From Globodera rostochiensis (lineage: Eukaryota; Nematoda; Chromadorea; Rhabditida; Heteroderidae), in contig JAEVLN010000003.1 of the NCBI GenBank assembly GCA_018350325.1, positions 3,130,441 to 3,194,440 on the forward strand: a stretch of DNA of 64,000 nt, written 5' to 3'. Positions within the stretch are counted from its first letter, which is position 1. Each line of letters opens with the position of its first letter. Below, one piece after another: positions 1 through 11,600 of this stretch. The position numbers were made by a program, and so were the translations under genes. The notes under the pieces were generated by a model. That model had not been told where the DNA came from, did not search any database, and worked only from the letters and a program-made list of their open reading frames with translations.

Positions 1-1635
1 AAGATAGGCTTGACACAATTGGTGACAGACACCAGGAATGTCTTCCGCGTCAAAGAAAAATACAGAATGCCCAGAAAAACGGAACACGGAATTTCACCGG
101 GGACATCCCTTACCGACACGGTGGTTTTGTCTCGCTTCAAATGCTTGCAAAGATCGCATCGTTTCTCTTTCTCTGTCAGTCTCTCGCTCATCGTCAGTAT
201 GTTAGCCATTCGCCCCCTCGGCGAGCGATGAAAGCGAGGCTTATGAGAGAAAGCCTCCTGGAGAGAGATGGAAATACAATCAATGGAAATGCGACTCCCT
301 CCCTTCCCCTCCTTTCTCTGCGCTTGAGTCGTCGTTAGGGTGGGGTTGGTTGGGGGAGGCGCCGGGGGGTGGGGGGTTGGTTGGGGGAGGCGCCGGGGGG
401 GGGGGGGAGGGGGAGGACGCTGGGGGGGGGGGGAGGGGGAGGACGCTGGGGGGGGCAGGCTGCACGGAGGTTGGCTGTAAGCTCAATAAATGCGCCAACC
501 GTCAGCAGCGACAACAGAATTTATGAATGAATGGATCGGTTGGCTTCTTCCCCTTCCCCAGCGGCGGACGATTGACTTCCTTCCCAATTGCCCTTAAAAT
601 TTGCTCTCATTCGGTGGTCTCCGTCTGTCTGTCCTCTCAATTTTCAGATTACTCACCGTCCATTCTAAAAGATGGTTTTCTCTTTCGCCCATTCTCCGAC
701 GAATAAGAAATGATTTGATTAATCCCCCCCCCTCCCTTTCTCCCGCAGTATTTCATCAGAGTTAAAAGCCGAAGAATTGAATTTCAAATATTCTTTTAAG
801 TCATTAATACAAAAATCAAATCCTGCAAATATTTATTACTTCTCACGGCCATTTTTCATTAGTTCTTTTTCGTCGCCAAAGCCTATAAATTTGTTTCCTT
901 CAATTTCCATAAAAATGCTTTTACGACGTCCGCCGCCTTATCTGATTTCAGCGTATTCCAAATTTTGACGACTTCACCATTAGATAATTTATGACATTGC
1001 CCCTCGGCCGCACGAGAAATTTTATGAAAAGGCGGAAGTTCCGTTGGCGGCAGGGATTTCGAGAAAATGTTTTTTAAAATAATATTTATTCTCTGTTTAT
1101 TCATTTCGATCGGATGTCCACTCCATCCATCCCCGTGTTTATTGATGCTTAAATAACAATATTTTCTCGAATTCGTCCATTGATTCATTAGCTTTGACGC
1201 TCGTAAATGTAAGGGCAGAGAACAAAGTTTACGAAAATTGTAAAATGATTGAAGTTACACAATGTTTCCAAGCGCAGGCTGCATAATTTAGAATTCAGAT
1301 TTTGTTTATTTTTATTTTTTGCTTTTAACGAATTAAAAATATATTTTATCAAATATTTACTACCGCTATTTAGACCTTTTTCTATCAGATTCTGTCTTGA
1401 TCTTTCTACCTGAATTGTTTCTAATGTTTTGATAAGGCTAAATTATTTGTTTAATTGTTATTCATCAATTGTCAATCACTGGGGGGAGGCGTTAATTGCT
1501 TTTTTGCTTTTTATTTTTTTTCGTAAATTTAATTATTAAATGAATGCATTTTCTTAAACTGGTTAGCTGGACTTTCTTTTTCCCCAATTTGTTGAACATT
1601 TAGACATTGTTTCAGCCCGCGCATTCACTCCGCCG
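1..1635. other. Non-coding left flank with G-rich stretch
   Basis: No convincing exon is visible. Around 340-460 the + strand is dominated by G runs with a short repeated motif (GGTTGGGGGAGGCGCCGGGG and relatives), whose minus-strand reading is only proline-rich low complexity. From about 770 to 1620 the sequence is AT-rich with no coding character. It precedes the transporter gene that starts at 1636 and should hold its promoter. Confidence 0.6.
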
Positions 1636-4600
1636 ATGGCGGTAAATGATGAAAAACCCACGGCAGAGGACGACCCTCCAGCAAATGCCGATTTGTTTGC
1701 GGCACTGTCCACGAGGAAAGGCATCTCAAAAGGTCAATTCTGGAGATTTGATTACGCTTTTGACGATTTCCTTATCCGACTTTTATTTGATTTGTCTTTC
1801 CGGAACAGAAGCCACTAATGTTCCACTCGTAATGGTGGCGGATGGAAGTCACTCATCGACGCCGAAGAGTCCTGGAAGGGCACATACGACTTCCGAAGCA
1901 TCTGCTGAGGCCGACCACTCGCCCAACAGTGCGTTTAATTTGAGACTTGGGCATGCCCCCGAAGTTGAATTAGTTCAATAAAACCCCAAAGAACAATTGA
2001 GTCATTCATAAGGGAAGTCGTTTCTCGGCTGCAACAGATTCCCAGAGGACGTCTATTCGGAGTGCGGCATTGACGAGAACAACCTTTTGCCGGACAACAG
2101 CGAGTTCCAGAGCAATTACTCCATTAATGACCTTCCAGGTCCCCCCCCCCCCCCCCCCGCCCGTCCGTTAGTTTATCCCTTCCATTTATGCAGGTTATCA
2201 GCTGAAGGGCAACCTCATCGTCAACCAGTTGCCAACTCCTCCGGACGGTTTTTTGTTTGTTCCGCCGTTTTTATTTTGGCATTTTCCTTAGGCGGTTTCG
2301 GGTGGGTCGTTGTGGGTGCCGCATTCGTCTGCAATTTCGTCGTGGACGGCGTTGCAAATTCCTTTGGGCCCTTCATGAATGCCTACCAGACGGCGTTCAA
2401 CTCGTCGAAGGCGGCCACGTCCATCATCGGGTCACTGCTCATCGGAACATATTTACTCGCGGGTAAACTCACAAAAGACCACGCATAACTTTTGTAGATG
2501 AACCCCCAAACTGTATAATCAATTTAGGTCCGGTCTCCGGGGCATTTCTGAACAATTACGAGGCGCGAAAAGTCGTGCTTGCTGGAACCGTCTTATCCTC
2601 GTTGGCATTTGCGTTGTCCAGCTTTTCACCAAATATTTTTGTACATTATTTGCTCTACGGCGTGCTTGGAGGTCTTTTAATTATTTTTTATTGGCTTTAA
2701 CGCCTTTTTTGCAGGAATCGGGTTTAGCTTCATCTACTTGCCAGCAATCGTCATTGTCAGCCAATATTTTGAGGCAAAGCGTGCACTTGCGACCGGACTT
2801 TCTGTGGCGGGCAGCGGATTTGGCACTTTTCTGGTTCCACTGATTTTGAAGTTTTTACTCGAAAGTGCGCGTTTGTTAAGGGAATTAATTTCCTTTTTTG
2901 CAAAGTTTCATTTGTTTGAAGCATTCGATTGGAAGACGGCTCTTTATGCGACCGCCGTTCTTACTCTTTTGTGTGCGATTTGTGCCGTACTCTTCCGACC
3001 GTTGCCTATGCCTTCCTTCGACTTGGAGAAACAGAACAAACTGAACGAGGAACTGAAGCAGCAGGCGCTGTTGGCCGCCTTGCAGCAAGTTGAGGTAGTT
3101 GGGGCGTTGGGCATTCTTTGTCAGATGCCCAAAATTAATCAGAAGGCAAAATCGTTTAGTCCGAATCAAATGTGTCTGAAGCTGAAGTGGAGGGGGCGAA
3201 CACCGGGGGCATTTCGCCGCCGCGTCGGTCGGGCGCCACCAGGACGAGTTCGGAGTGTACGGACGGACAGCCGCTGTTGCTGGCAAATGGAGTTGAAGTC
3301 GTCATCGTCGGTGGGGAAAATGCTGAAGAGAATAATGACGTGGATTCGTCGCCGATCACCCCGCACAATCGGCCCCCACTGTCGCCCATTTTGGAGGGAG
3401 TGTCGCGTCGTTTGAGCAAAAAGAGGGCGGGCTCACAGCAGCAACAACAGCAGCAACAACAGCAGCATCAACAGCAGCAACAACAGCAGCAACAACAGCA
3501 GCAGCAGGGAGGTGCCGAAACGGGCGGAGCATTGGGGAGACATCCGACGATCGTGTCCACCCGAACCCGAAAGCCGACCTTGGCCAGGTATTAAGAGGGT
3601 TCGAAACCCCGAGGAAATGCCTCTGTATTTCTTGGGTTTTGCTGAAAGTACGACTTAAGCGTAACCAGCGAATCCGTCTGGATGGGAAGCAGCAGTCATT
3701 TGCGGCAAAGTCGGGCCAATCTGTGCAGCCAACTCTCCCGCGTTTCTGCACGGTCCTATGCCCAGTCGCTCAGTCGGATAACGCAGGCCCCGGCTCAGTC
3801 CATCAAGACGGGCGAGTCCGTCCTTTCCATTGCACTGAGCAGCGCGGAACCGAAGGAATTCGCCCGTCCGCTGTCGAGGAATGACATCTTTTTGCAGGGA
3901 AGCATCAGAAATCTGAAGGAATTTGAAAGCGAAGGTGCCAATTTTACTTTCCTTATCATTTCAGAATTGCACTTTTCAGTAATCAGAATTTGGAGAGTTT
4001 AAGAAGCCGTAGCTTTTCTCAATCCAACGAATAGTCCATTTTATTGAGACGATTATTGTCAAACAAACTCCACTTTTGCACATTACCATTAATTACCCCC
4101 GCTTAATTCGAATAAGTTTTTTTTGCTATTGCCTTAAATTGCTGAGAGGTGCAACTCGCTTCTGAGAATGAGCAAAAGCCTCCGCCATAAGCCGCTAAAT
4201 TTCCCAAGGAAGCAATTACCAACGCTATCGCGGGTCGCAAATTTCCATCCCTTTGGCTGTCGCTGCTCAGAATTTGTCGTCGGCAATGTCCCAAATCGGT
4301 GCTGGGGACATTGCCGAATCGAACAGTTGTCGCTTCGGGGGCAGCCAGTACAGCCGAATCACCGGCGGCGCATTCGGAGTTGGCGAATTCGAAGACGAAG
4401 CGGGCACTGTCTATGACAGGCAAATTGGGAGAAAGTCCAATTTAAAAAGAGCGGTTCAGCAAGTTCCGCTGGATTCCGTTCCCAATCCGTCACGCACTGT
4501 CACAAATGATCGATTTCAAGCTGCTATTTGAGCCGGTGATGTTCATCATTTGCGTCTCCAACATCTTCGCAATGCTCGGCTTTTACGTGCCGTTTGTTTA

Positions 4601-5710
4601 TCTGACCGATTTGGCCTCCTCCAAGGGCATTTCTGACGTCGAGGCCGCCTTCCTTTTGCCCTTCATCGGAATTGCGAACACTTTAGGTCAATCACCAAAG
4701 ATCATTTGTTGCAATTAATTGTCTGTTTAGGCCGCATTTTCTTCGGATGGATGGCTGACCGTCGTTGGGTGACCGCCTTGTCCATCACCAACTTCTCTTT
4801 GGTCGCCTGCGGGGTGCTGACCATAGTCTGTCCCCTGCTGCCCAACTACTGGTCGCTTTCCCTCTACGCCTGCTCGTTCGGCTTCATCGTTGGTCGGCAC
4901 CGTGCCCATTTCGCACTTCCAACTGAAACTTTCAGCGGCCTACGTCTGCTTGACCTCCATCGTTCTCGCCGATTTGTTGGGAGTGGAGCGGCTGACAAAT
5001 TCCTTCGGCCTTGTGGTGGTCTCTCGCGGTTTCGCCTCTCTTCTCGGCACCCCGATCGCCGGCATTGTGTACGATCTGAGCGACTCGTACAATGCCTCTT
5101 TCATCTACGCCGGCTCTCTCATTCTGCTGTCCGGCCTGGTCAGCTGTTTGGTCCCCACGATACACAGACACCAGAGAAGTCAGCTGAAGAACGAAGGTCG
5201 GTAGATGGGAAACTTTTTTCGACAAAATTCCAATTTTAATGAAAGGTGACTATGAAGACACATTGAAGAGGCCAACCACGACGACGGCTGAGCAGGACGC
5301 ACAAAGTGGCAAATTGTCCGTTCTTACGGAGCGCAGTGAGGAGAATATGACGGAGTACCAACGGACCATTCAATCCATCAATCAACAACGTTGGACAAAT
5401 GGCCTCGATTGATTGGATTGATTGGTTTCACCTTGCAGGTGCGCTAATGTACGAACTGGACGAGTACAGGAAGAGGAGTCAGCGGGTGGACGAGGGACAC
5501 GAGGACGAAGGCGAGGAGGTCGCCACGGGACAACAGCAAGAGACGACGGCACTGACGGAAGGCGTGCTGCAGAAGACGGAGGGAAAACAGCCCCGCGGGG
5601 AAGGAACGGAAACGGGGGAAGAGTCACAGCTGGAACAGAATGGAAGGGCCAACATTTTGCTGACGGCCATCAACGGAGGGGACGCCATTCCAATCCAAGT
5701 TCTGAACTGA
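1636..5710 (+). CDS. Monocarboxylate transporter-like MFS protein (SLC16 family)
   Basis: Multi-exon membrane transporter of the major facilitator superfamily, most like SLC16 monocarboxylate porters, which move lactate/pyruvate-type substrates with protons across the plasma membrane; the substrate here is unknown. The family signature before TM1 reads PPDGGFGWVVVGAAF, split by an intron inside the DGG (about 2250-2291). Further hydrophobic segments follow at about 2390-2460, 2530-2670, 2715-2860 and 2930-3000 (TM1-6), then a long hydrophilic loop (3000-4480) holding polyglutamine, then TM7-12 at 4506-5150 (LLFEPVMFIICVSNIF, GRIFFGWMADRR). The acidic C-terminal tail ends at 5710. The start is the first ATG of the exon opening MAVNDEKPTAEDD. 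Early exons are roughly 1636-1732, 1810-1926, 2033-2138 and 2192-2249. Loop exon limits around 3880-4480 are uncertain. A 12-TM SLC16-like protein is well supported; the paralogue is not. Confidence 0.82.
3436..3507 (+). repeat. CAG/CAA tract encoding polyglutamine
   Basis: Twenty-four codons in the transporter frame, all CAG or CAA except one CAT, giving 23 Gln and one His. It lies in the cytoplasmic loop between TM6 and TM7, just after a basic segment (RRLSKKRAGS). Interspersed CAA codons should make the tract more stable than pure CAG. Confidence 0.9.
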
Positions 5711-6056
5711 CTGAACCCGAACTGACTGCTGCTGACGTGTGAATGTATGCAGAAGTTTAGTCGAAGACATTGAAATGCCGTGATCCCCCCCCCCCTTTAG
5801 TGTCCCCCATCGGATCCCCCCCCCCACCCCCTTTTTAGTGTCCCCCATCAGATCTCCCCCCCCCCCCCCCCACTTTTTAGTGCTCCCCCATCGGGTCTCC
5901 CATGTCTCCCAATAATTCATAATTTGCATTCCCTATTCCCTATTAACCATTTTGTTAATGTGTAATTGCTGCTGTTCACTAATTTTGATCAACCACCGTT
6001 TTTTTTTTGTTTGTTTATTAGTGTTTTTGGCGAGTAAACAAAAAAGCTCATCAAAT
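5711..6056. repeat. Transporter 3' flank with C-run repeat
   Basis: Between about 5785 and 5900 a roughly 40-bp unit recurs about three times: a run of 8-13 C, then TTTTTAGTGTCCCCCATCGG-like sequence. The rest is AT-rich and probably holds the 3' UTR of the transporter and the end of the convergent minus-strand gene. Confidence 0.6.
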
Positions 6057-7813
6057 TCAGCAATTAATTTTAAATGTCAAAGAATGAAATTGGGGGACGG
6101 ACGGTGAAAAGGAAAAAGAATGAAATAAAATGGACATCAAAATGATCATTGTACAAATTGCAATTGCCGTCGTCGGAGCATTTCGTTGGTGCGCGTCAGA
6201 TGAATTGATCAGCGGCGTCCACGGGTAATCGTTGCAAAGATTTCCCAAGCAGCGGCATAATTCCACCTGCTGCTTAAGTTAATTATAGGGGAAGAGAAAG
6301 TAAAGGCACCGTTCGATTGGACGCTTTCAGTGCCAAATGACGCGGCAGTAAAGCGCGCATTGGGAAGGTGGAACAGCTGGTGTCTGGTGGGGGGGGGTGT
6401 CACTGATCAGTTGGGGGGGGGGGAGGAGTGATCACTGACCAGTTGGGGGGGGGAGGAGGATCACTGAAGTTGGGGGGGGGGAGGAGTGATCACTGACCAG
6501 TTGGGGGGGGGGGAGCGGGGAGTGATCAATGACCAGTTGGGGGGGGGGAGTGATCACTGATCAGTTGGGGGGGGGGGGAGGAGTGATCACTGATCAGTTG
6601 GGGGGGGGAGGAGTGATCACTGACCAGTTGGGGGGGGGGGGGGGAGGAGTAGAGGTAAACTCCGTCTGGCCAACTCCGTCTCAGCCATTATTTTTTTTCA
6701 GTTTTTGGACGGTTTTAGATGATTCTAAAAACCGGGATAATCCCCACCGATCCCGGCCAACTCTAAAAGGAAGTATCGAAAATTTAATGGCTGAGACGGA
6801 GTTAGCCAGACGGAGGTTGCAAGACGGAGTTGGCCCGTTTCGGGGAGGGAGTGATAAAGATCAGTTGGGGGGGGGAGTGATCACTGACCAGTTGGGGGGG
6901 GGGGGGGGAAGGGTCACGTGCAACCCGAGTTTTTAAACCTCAAACGGAGTTCGAATTTGGTTGATCCTCCTCATAATTTGGAGTTAATCAATGAACCCAA
7001 CATTGGTACAGAATACGAGAAGTTCGAACTCAAACCAAGCGACCCAACCCCCCCCCCCCCAAATTGAATTTCGGATTTGATGGATCGCATTTCAATATTG
7101 AGGGAACATTGGCATTTCCTGATTCCCTCGGGGGGCATTCCCGGCCAATTAGGCAAACGAAGTCCCCGTCGTTTCTGCTTTTCCTCCGCAATTTCGTGCT
7201 TCACCAGTTGCGGACAATGTCGGGGACACATCTGCCAACACTTTCCACCCAATTTGCCGGGGATCGAAAGGGCCGGGAATCGTAAAAGTCACTTTGGACA
7301 CATTGGGGACCTTAACTATGAGCAATTGGGGTGAAAGCGTACTCGAGATGGAGTGGTTAGCTTGGGTTCGGTTCGGTGAGGTTGGGTGACGCAATTCCAA
7401 TTTCAATGAAAATAGCTAAAATTCGGATGGCTCACCGACGAGGTTATCGGTGGGCGCTTCGCCATATTTGAACACCGAAGAAAAGCAGCCTCGGATGACG
7501 TTGTTGCCCAAATATTGGCCTAAATGGGCCTAACCAATCGCCCGCCGTGCCCCCCGCCTTTCACTAACCGGCCAACATTCGCGGTTCAATCACCGTCACA
7601 CACACCGAATGGGCACACGGCGTTCGGCCGATTAGGGCCCCGGTCGGAATGGCATGGCACTCGTCCGTGAAGTTCATCGGCCGGTAGTAAATCTGTAAAG
7701 ACTGATTCAGCACATTGTCCCAATTAAAACGAATTTGCATCGGTTTTTCGTTTCTTTTCACCTACCATCAGCTGTCCCATTCCTAGGACAAATTCTTCTA
7801 TTTCCTGCCTTAA
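6057..7813 (-). CDS. Probable Ly6/uPAR-like small GPI-anchored protein (fragmentary model)
   Basis: Several exons on the minus strand read like one nematode Ly6-type three-finger protein. Exon about 7565-7702 has [17 protein letters not shown] and [12 protein letters not shown]; its donor is phase 1. Exon 7433-7521 continues in frame with [20 protein letters not shown]. The last exon (6057 to about 6275) has [12 protein letters not shown], matching the cysteine-rich Ly6 ending (CxC...LCN), then a hydrophobic tail ([18 protein letters not shown]) suited to a GPI-attachment signal. A small exon at about 7771-7813 may precede. Exon 7433-7521 ends in phase 1 but the last exon needs phase 0, so at least one exon is missing. 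A start with a signal-peptide-like sequence ([18 protein letters not shown]) lies at 9054 but is not linked by evidence. Confidence 0.42.
6385..6910. repeat. G-run minisatellite, interrupted by an inverted-repeat element
   Basis: About nine units of roughly 30 bp: GTTGGGGGGGGG, then AGGAGTGATCACTGACCA, the latter containing the palindrome TGATCA. Copies fill 6385-6655 and resume at 6855-6910. The intervening 162 bp is a separate inverted-repeat element. It lies within a presumed intron, or beside the end, of the Ly6-like gene. Confidence 0.8.
6657..6818. mobile_element. MITE-like element with 34-nt inverted termini
   Basis: The left arm 6657-6690 and right arm 6785-6818 are inverted copies over 34 nt with only two mismatches. 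The arms contain CTCCGTCTGGCCAACTCCGT and its complement. The 94-nt centre has no coding potential. Size, long termini and insertion inside a minisatellite fit a non-autonomous inverted-repeat DNA element. No clear target-site duplication can be called. Confidence 0.6.
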
Positions 7814-10800
7814 CTGAAGTAACATAAACAAAAGCAAATGCCGTGGGGTACAAAGTGCCAATTCTGCCCTTTGCAATATGTTCATTATTCATCCCCGAGG
7901 GGATAATCACAATTAATTGTCATGCAAATTCCTGCTCCATTGTACTCCGACAACCTTCTTGAAGAATTGTCATCGGAAGTCCAGACCCCCCCCCCCCCCC
8001 CCGACTTTGCTCTGCTCCTTTCACCCGCCGCCCTGCCCTTCTGGCCTTATGAATTTGTTTGTATGAAAATGAAAGAATATGCTGACACCCCCACCCCCAC
8101 TCCGGAAGGATGACATTGAGATGAATTTGCCCTCATGGGAGACACAAACGAAGTTGGGAGAGGGGGGGGGGAGGGAAGTGAATGTAAGGATAAATTTGGG
8201 GGGGGGGGGGAGGTGAAGGAAGTGGAAGAAATCCAATCCTCCCCTCCTCTCCCGCCATATACCCGTGCTTTCGAATTGTTGGCTGTTAGGGATGGGCCGG
8301 TGGGGGAAGGGGGGGGAGGAGGGGGGGGGCGGGGGGGAAGGGGGGGGAGGGGGGACGGGGGGGGGAAGGGGGGGGGGAAGGGGGGGGGGGGGGGGGGAAA
8401 GGGGGGGGGGGGGGAAGGGGGGGGGGGGCGGTTGTCGAGAATGTTATCCATTCGCAAGGTTAATTAGTCCTACCGGACGTGCACTTCCGACATCCAATAG
8501 CCCTCACCGCTATTCTCCTCCCAATATCAATATTGCCTTAAGGCATGAGATGCCCGCCTTTCACGGCATTTCCCTACCAAAAATTTATAGCACTTCGCCC
8601 TTCACAATGCCAAATTGAATTTTAGTCGGCAAAAAATATTCTCCCACGAAGCAATGTTTGTGCACTGAAGCGGTTAAGGGGGGGGGGGACTTTGGGATGT
8701 GAAAAGTTGGGGGGGGGGAGGGACAATTAGGTGCAAAATAACAAAAATGGGTGGGGGGAAGAGATTGATTGCCCTTTTGCTAGCAGCACTTTTTGCGTCA
8801 TCGGATGGTTCTTGCGAATGAATGAATGCCTTCTCTCTCGAACGGAGATTTCCGATCCGGCAAATCTAATCGCTTCTTTTACATGAATGCCCTCCTCAAC
8901 ATTGTGCAAGTGATTTTCCCCCCCCCCCCCCCACACTCAACCCATCCCCCCCCCCGTTTTACCTCATCCAGATATGACCAATGGGATTCGAACTCCTTGG
9001 ACATGCAGGAGAAGCAGTACCGAGGAGAATTGCTGAAGGATTAACATTTTAATGCAAAAAAAGGCCCAAAACCTGCCGAACAGATAATCGGAAGAAGCGC
9101 CTTGATAATGGGCGAGTGTACGGAGAGGGAACGAGATGACGAAGAGAAGGAAAAGCGATTGGTGAGAACGCCGGGGGGGCTGACGGTGGTTGAGTATTGT
9201 AAGAAGATGGGTGGGTATTGTGGCACAAAGCGGAAGATGACGGCGTATTAACGAAATGAGCGGGAGGAGATGTTGGAGGAGCACAGTTGGGAGGCGGTGG
9301 GGGGGGAGGCGGGCGGGGGGCGGGCGGCTGATGTTGCCGAGTGAACGCTTTGTCCGTTGCGTTGACTTTGTTGTTTCGGAGGGACAAAACATCCAATTAA
9401 CTCAGCAACATCCGTTCCACAACACTAACTCACTGTGCACCACCAGCAGCTGTTCACATCCCTCGAGGCGACGAAGGGAATTCTGACGCAATGAATTGTT
9501 TCTCTTAGTCTGCCAGAGGCAATGTACGGTCGGAAGAGGGAATTTGCGCGGAATGGACTTCAAAATTGGACGGATGAATGAATTGGGCGAGTGGAGGAGG
9601 GCAAAATGGGGGGGGGGGTCTTTTAGGGAATGGAAAAAGTGAATTGGAAGTTTCTTCGGCCGAATGACTTCGACAGGGCGGGGGGTGGCGAAGTTGCGCG
9701 GCCGGAAAGTGTTGGGGAATTATTTATCGCCTTTTTGGCGGTCGCCCAACGCCGCCGGGGCTATGGATTAAATCTTCCTCGAGGATGAGGGGATTAGCCG
9801 GCCGGGACCCCCCCCCCCGCACTTCATCCCTTTCCCAGCAGGCAATGCTTTCTCTCCACGCCCGAAGGGGAGGCCCAGCACAATTGCTCCTCCCCCGGGG
9901 CAAAGGCAGGCAGAAGCACCGCCCCTAACAAATAAGTGTGAAAAAGTAGCGTTGGAAGGAAACAATATGAAGAGGGGGAGGGATGGGCATAATGAAAAAT
10001 GGGTACGTTGAAATAATAATAATGGCAATATATGGCACGAAAGGGCGGTGGGCACTCAACGGCTGTGATTTTAGGTTTGCAGAAAAAAAGGTACCCCCCC
10101 CCGGCCCCCCCCCTTCCCCGGTCCCCCCCCCCCCCCCCCCCCCCCCCTCCCCCTCCCAATCCCCCCCCCTCGTCTCCCCCCCCCTTCCCTCTCCCCCGGT
10201 CCTTCCCCCCTCCCCCCCCCCTGCCTCCCCCGCCCTTCCCTCCACCTCCCCTCCCGCCCCATCCCCCGGTCCCCCCCCCCGTCCCCCCCCTCCCCCGGTC
10301 CCCCCCAATCCCCCCCTCGTCTCCCCCCCCCTTCCCTCTCGCCGGTCCTTCCCCCCTCCCCCCCCTCGCCTCCCCCCCCCCTTCCCTCCACCTCCCCTTC
10401 CCCCCCCCCCATCCCCCGGTCCCCTCCCACCCCTCCCCCGGTCCCCCCCTCGTTTCCCCCCCTCTTGCCCCCGCCTCCCCTCTCCCCCCCCTTCCCTCTC
10501 CCCTCCACCTCCCCTCCCCCCCCCCATCCCCCGGTCCCCTCCCACCCCTCCCCCGGTCCCCCTCCTCGTCTCCCCCCTCTTGCCCCCGCCTCCCCTCTCC
10601 CCCCCTTCCCTCTCCCCTCCACCTCCCCTCCCCCCATCCCCCGGTCCCCTCCCACCCCTCCCCCGGTCCCCCTCCTCGTCTCCCCCCTCTTGCCCCGCCT
10701 CCCCTCTCCTTCCCCCCTCCCCCCCCCTCGCCTCCCCCGCCCTTCCCTCCACCCCCCTCCCGCCCCATCCCCCGGTCCCCCCCCGGTCCCCCCCCTCCCC

Positions 10801-11582
10801 CGGTCCCCCCCATCCCCCCCTCGTCTCCCCCCCCCCTTCCCTCTCCGCCGGTCCTTCCCCCCTCCCCCCCCCGCCTCCCCCCCCTTCCCTCCACCTCCCC
10901 TTCCCCCCCCCCATCCCCCGGTCCCCTCCCCCCCTCCCCCGGTCCCCCCCTCGTTTCCCCCCCTCTTGCCCCCGCCTCCCCTCTCCCCCCCTTCCCTCTC
11001 CCCTCCACCTCCCCTCCCCCCCATCCCCCGGTCCCCTCCCACCCCTCCCCGGTCCCCCTCCTCGTCTCCCCCCCTCTTGCCCCCGCCTCCCCTCTCCCTC
11101 CCCCCTTCCTCTCCCTTCCACTCCCCCCCCCTCCCCCTCCCCCCCTCCCGCCCCCCTCCGTCCAATTTTGGTCATGGCCAATTTGCGCAAAGTCTGCGAA
11201 AACCAGCAATTGTTCAAAAACGTTAGGAGAGATGCGAAACATTTATTTTATACACTGACCAAAACTAAACGAGACCGATCAACTCTTGTTGGCAAGCAAA
11301 GCTTTGTCTGGGAAATCAAAATAAAAAATGATAGAAAAATTGACGGATAAAGCTCAGGAAACTCTCAGAGAATGTTAAAAGAGGTCGTCGTCGTTCGATA
11401 TGTTATGACGAACAAGCCTCACTTGAAAATGACCGTTTTCAGACTTCAGATCTAATCTTCTGCTCGTCAGTCACTCCAATTTGAGGCTGTGCTCTTCTAC
11501 GGGAGAAATGCTGAATATTGGCCGAGATAAAGATGATCAGAATGTGGGCTAAGCCTAAAGATGATCAGAATGTGGGCTAAGC
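7814..11582. other. Intergenic, dominated by G/C-rich tracts
   Basis: Between the Ly6-like gene and the unc-6 stop codon. It holds G runs at about 8160-8435 (almost only G with A every 6-12 bases), 8678-8722 and 9290-9330, C runs at about 8920-8955 and 9808-9818, and the 1-kb C-rich array at 10092-11160. Open frames through these tracts are low-complexity artefacts. Apart from a possible signal-peptide exon at 9054 (minus), nothing coding is recognised. Confidence 0.55.
10092..11160. repeat. 1.07-kb polypyrimidine array
   Basis: The + strand is nearly pure C with T, punctuated by CCCCCGGTCCCC motifs and CTCGTCTCCCCC, CTCTTGCCCCCGCC and CCTTCCCTCCACCTCC blocks. These blocks recur in the same order at a spacing of about 110-160 bp, so the array is a degenerate higher-order tandem repeat. 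Its G-rich minus strand has many GGGG runs that could form quadruplexes. It lies 420 bp beyond the unc-6 stop codon. Long reading frames on both strands follow from the composition. Confidence 0.85.
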
Positions 11583-11600
11583 CTAAAGATGATCAGAATG
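11529..11600. repeat. 28-bp tandem repeat abutting the unc-6 stop codon
   Basis: Two full and one partial copy of a 28-bp unit (AAAGATGATCAGAATGTGGG plus eight bases) begin at 11529, 11557 and 11585. The innermost copy encodes the last residues of UNC-6 on the minus strand, and the TAG stop is at 11583-11585. The duplication therefore started at the end of the coding sequence and extends into the 3' UTR. Confidence 0.8.

Noticed and set aside
3156..3751. Minus-strand ORFs opposite the transporter loop
   Set aside because: Shadows of the polyglutamine and serine-rich coding sequence on the plus strand.
8980..9010. tRNA B-box-like GTTCGAATCCC (minus strand)
   Set aside because: Flanking bases do not form a T-arm stem and no acceptor or anticodon arms can be built.
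9824..11350. Very long open frames (up to 472 codons) on both strands
   Set aside because: They lie in the C/G-rich array, encode only Gly/Arg or Pro/Ser low complexity, and are open on both strands because the composition lacks stop codons.
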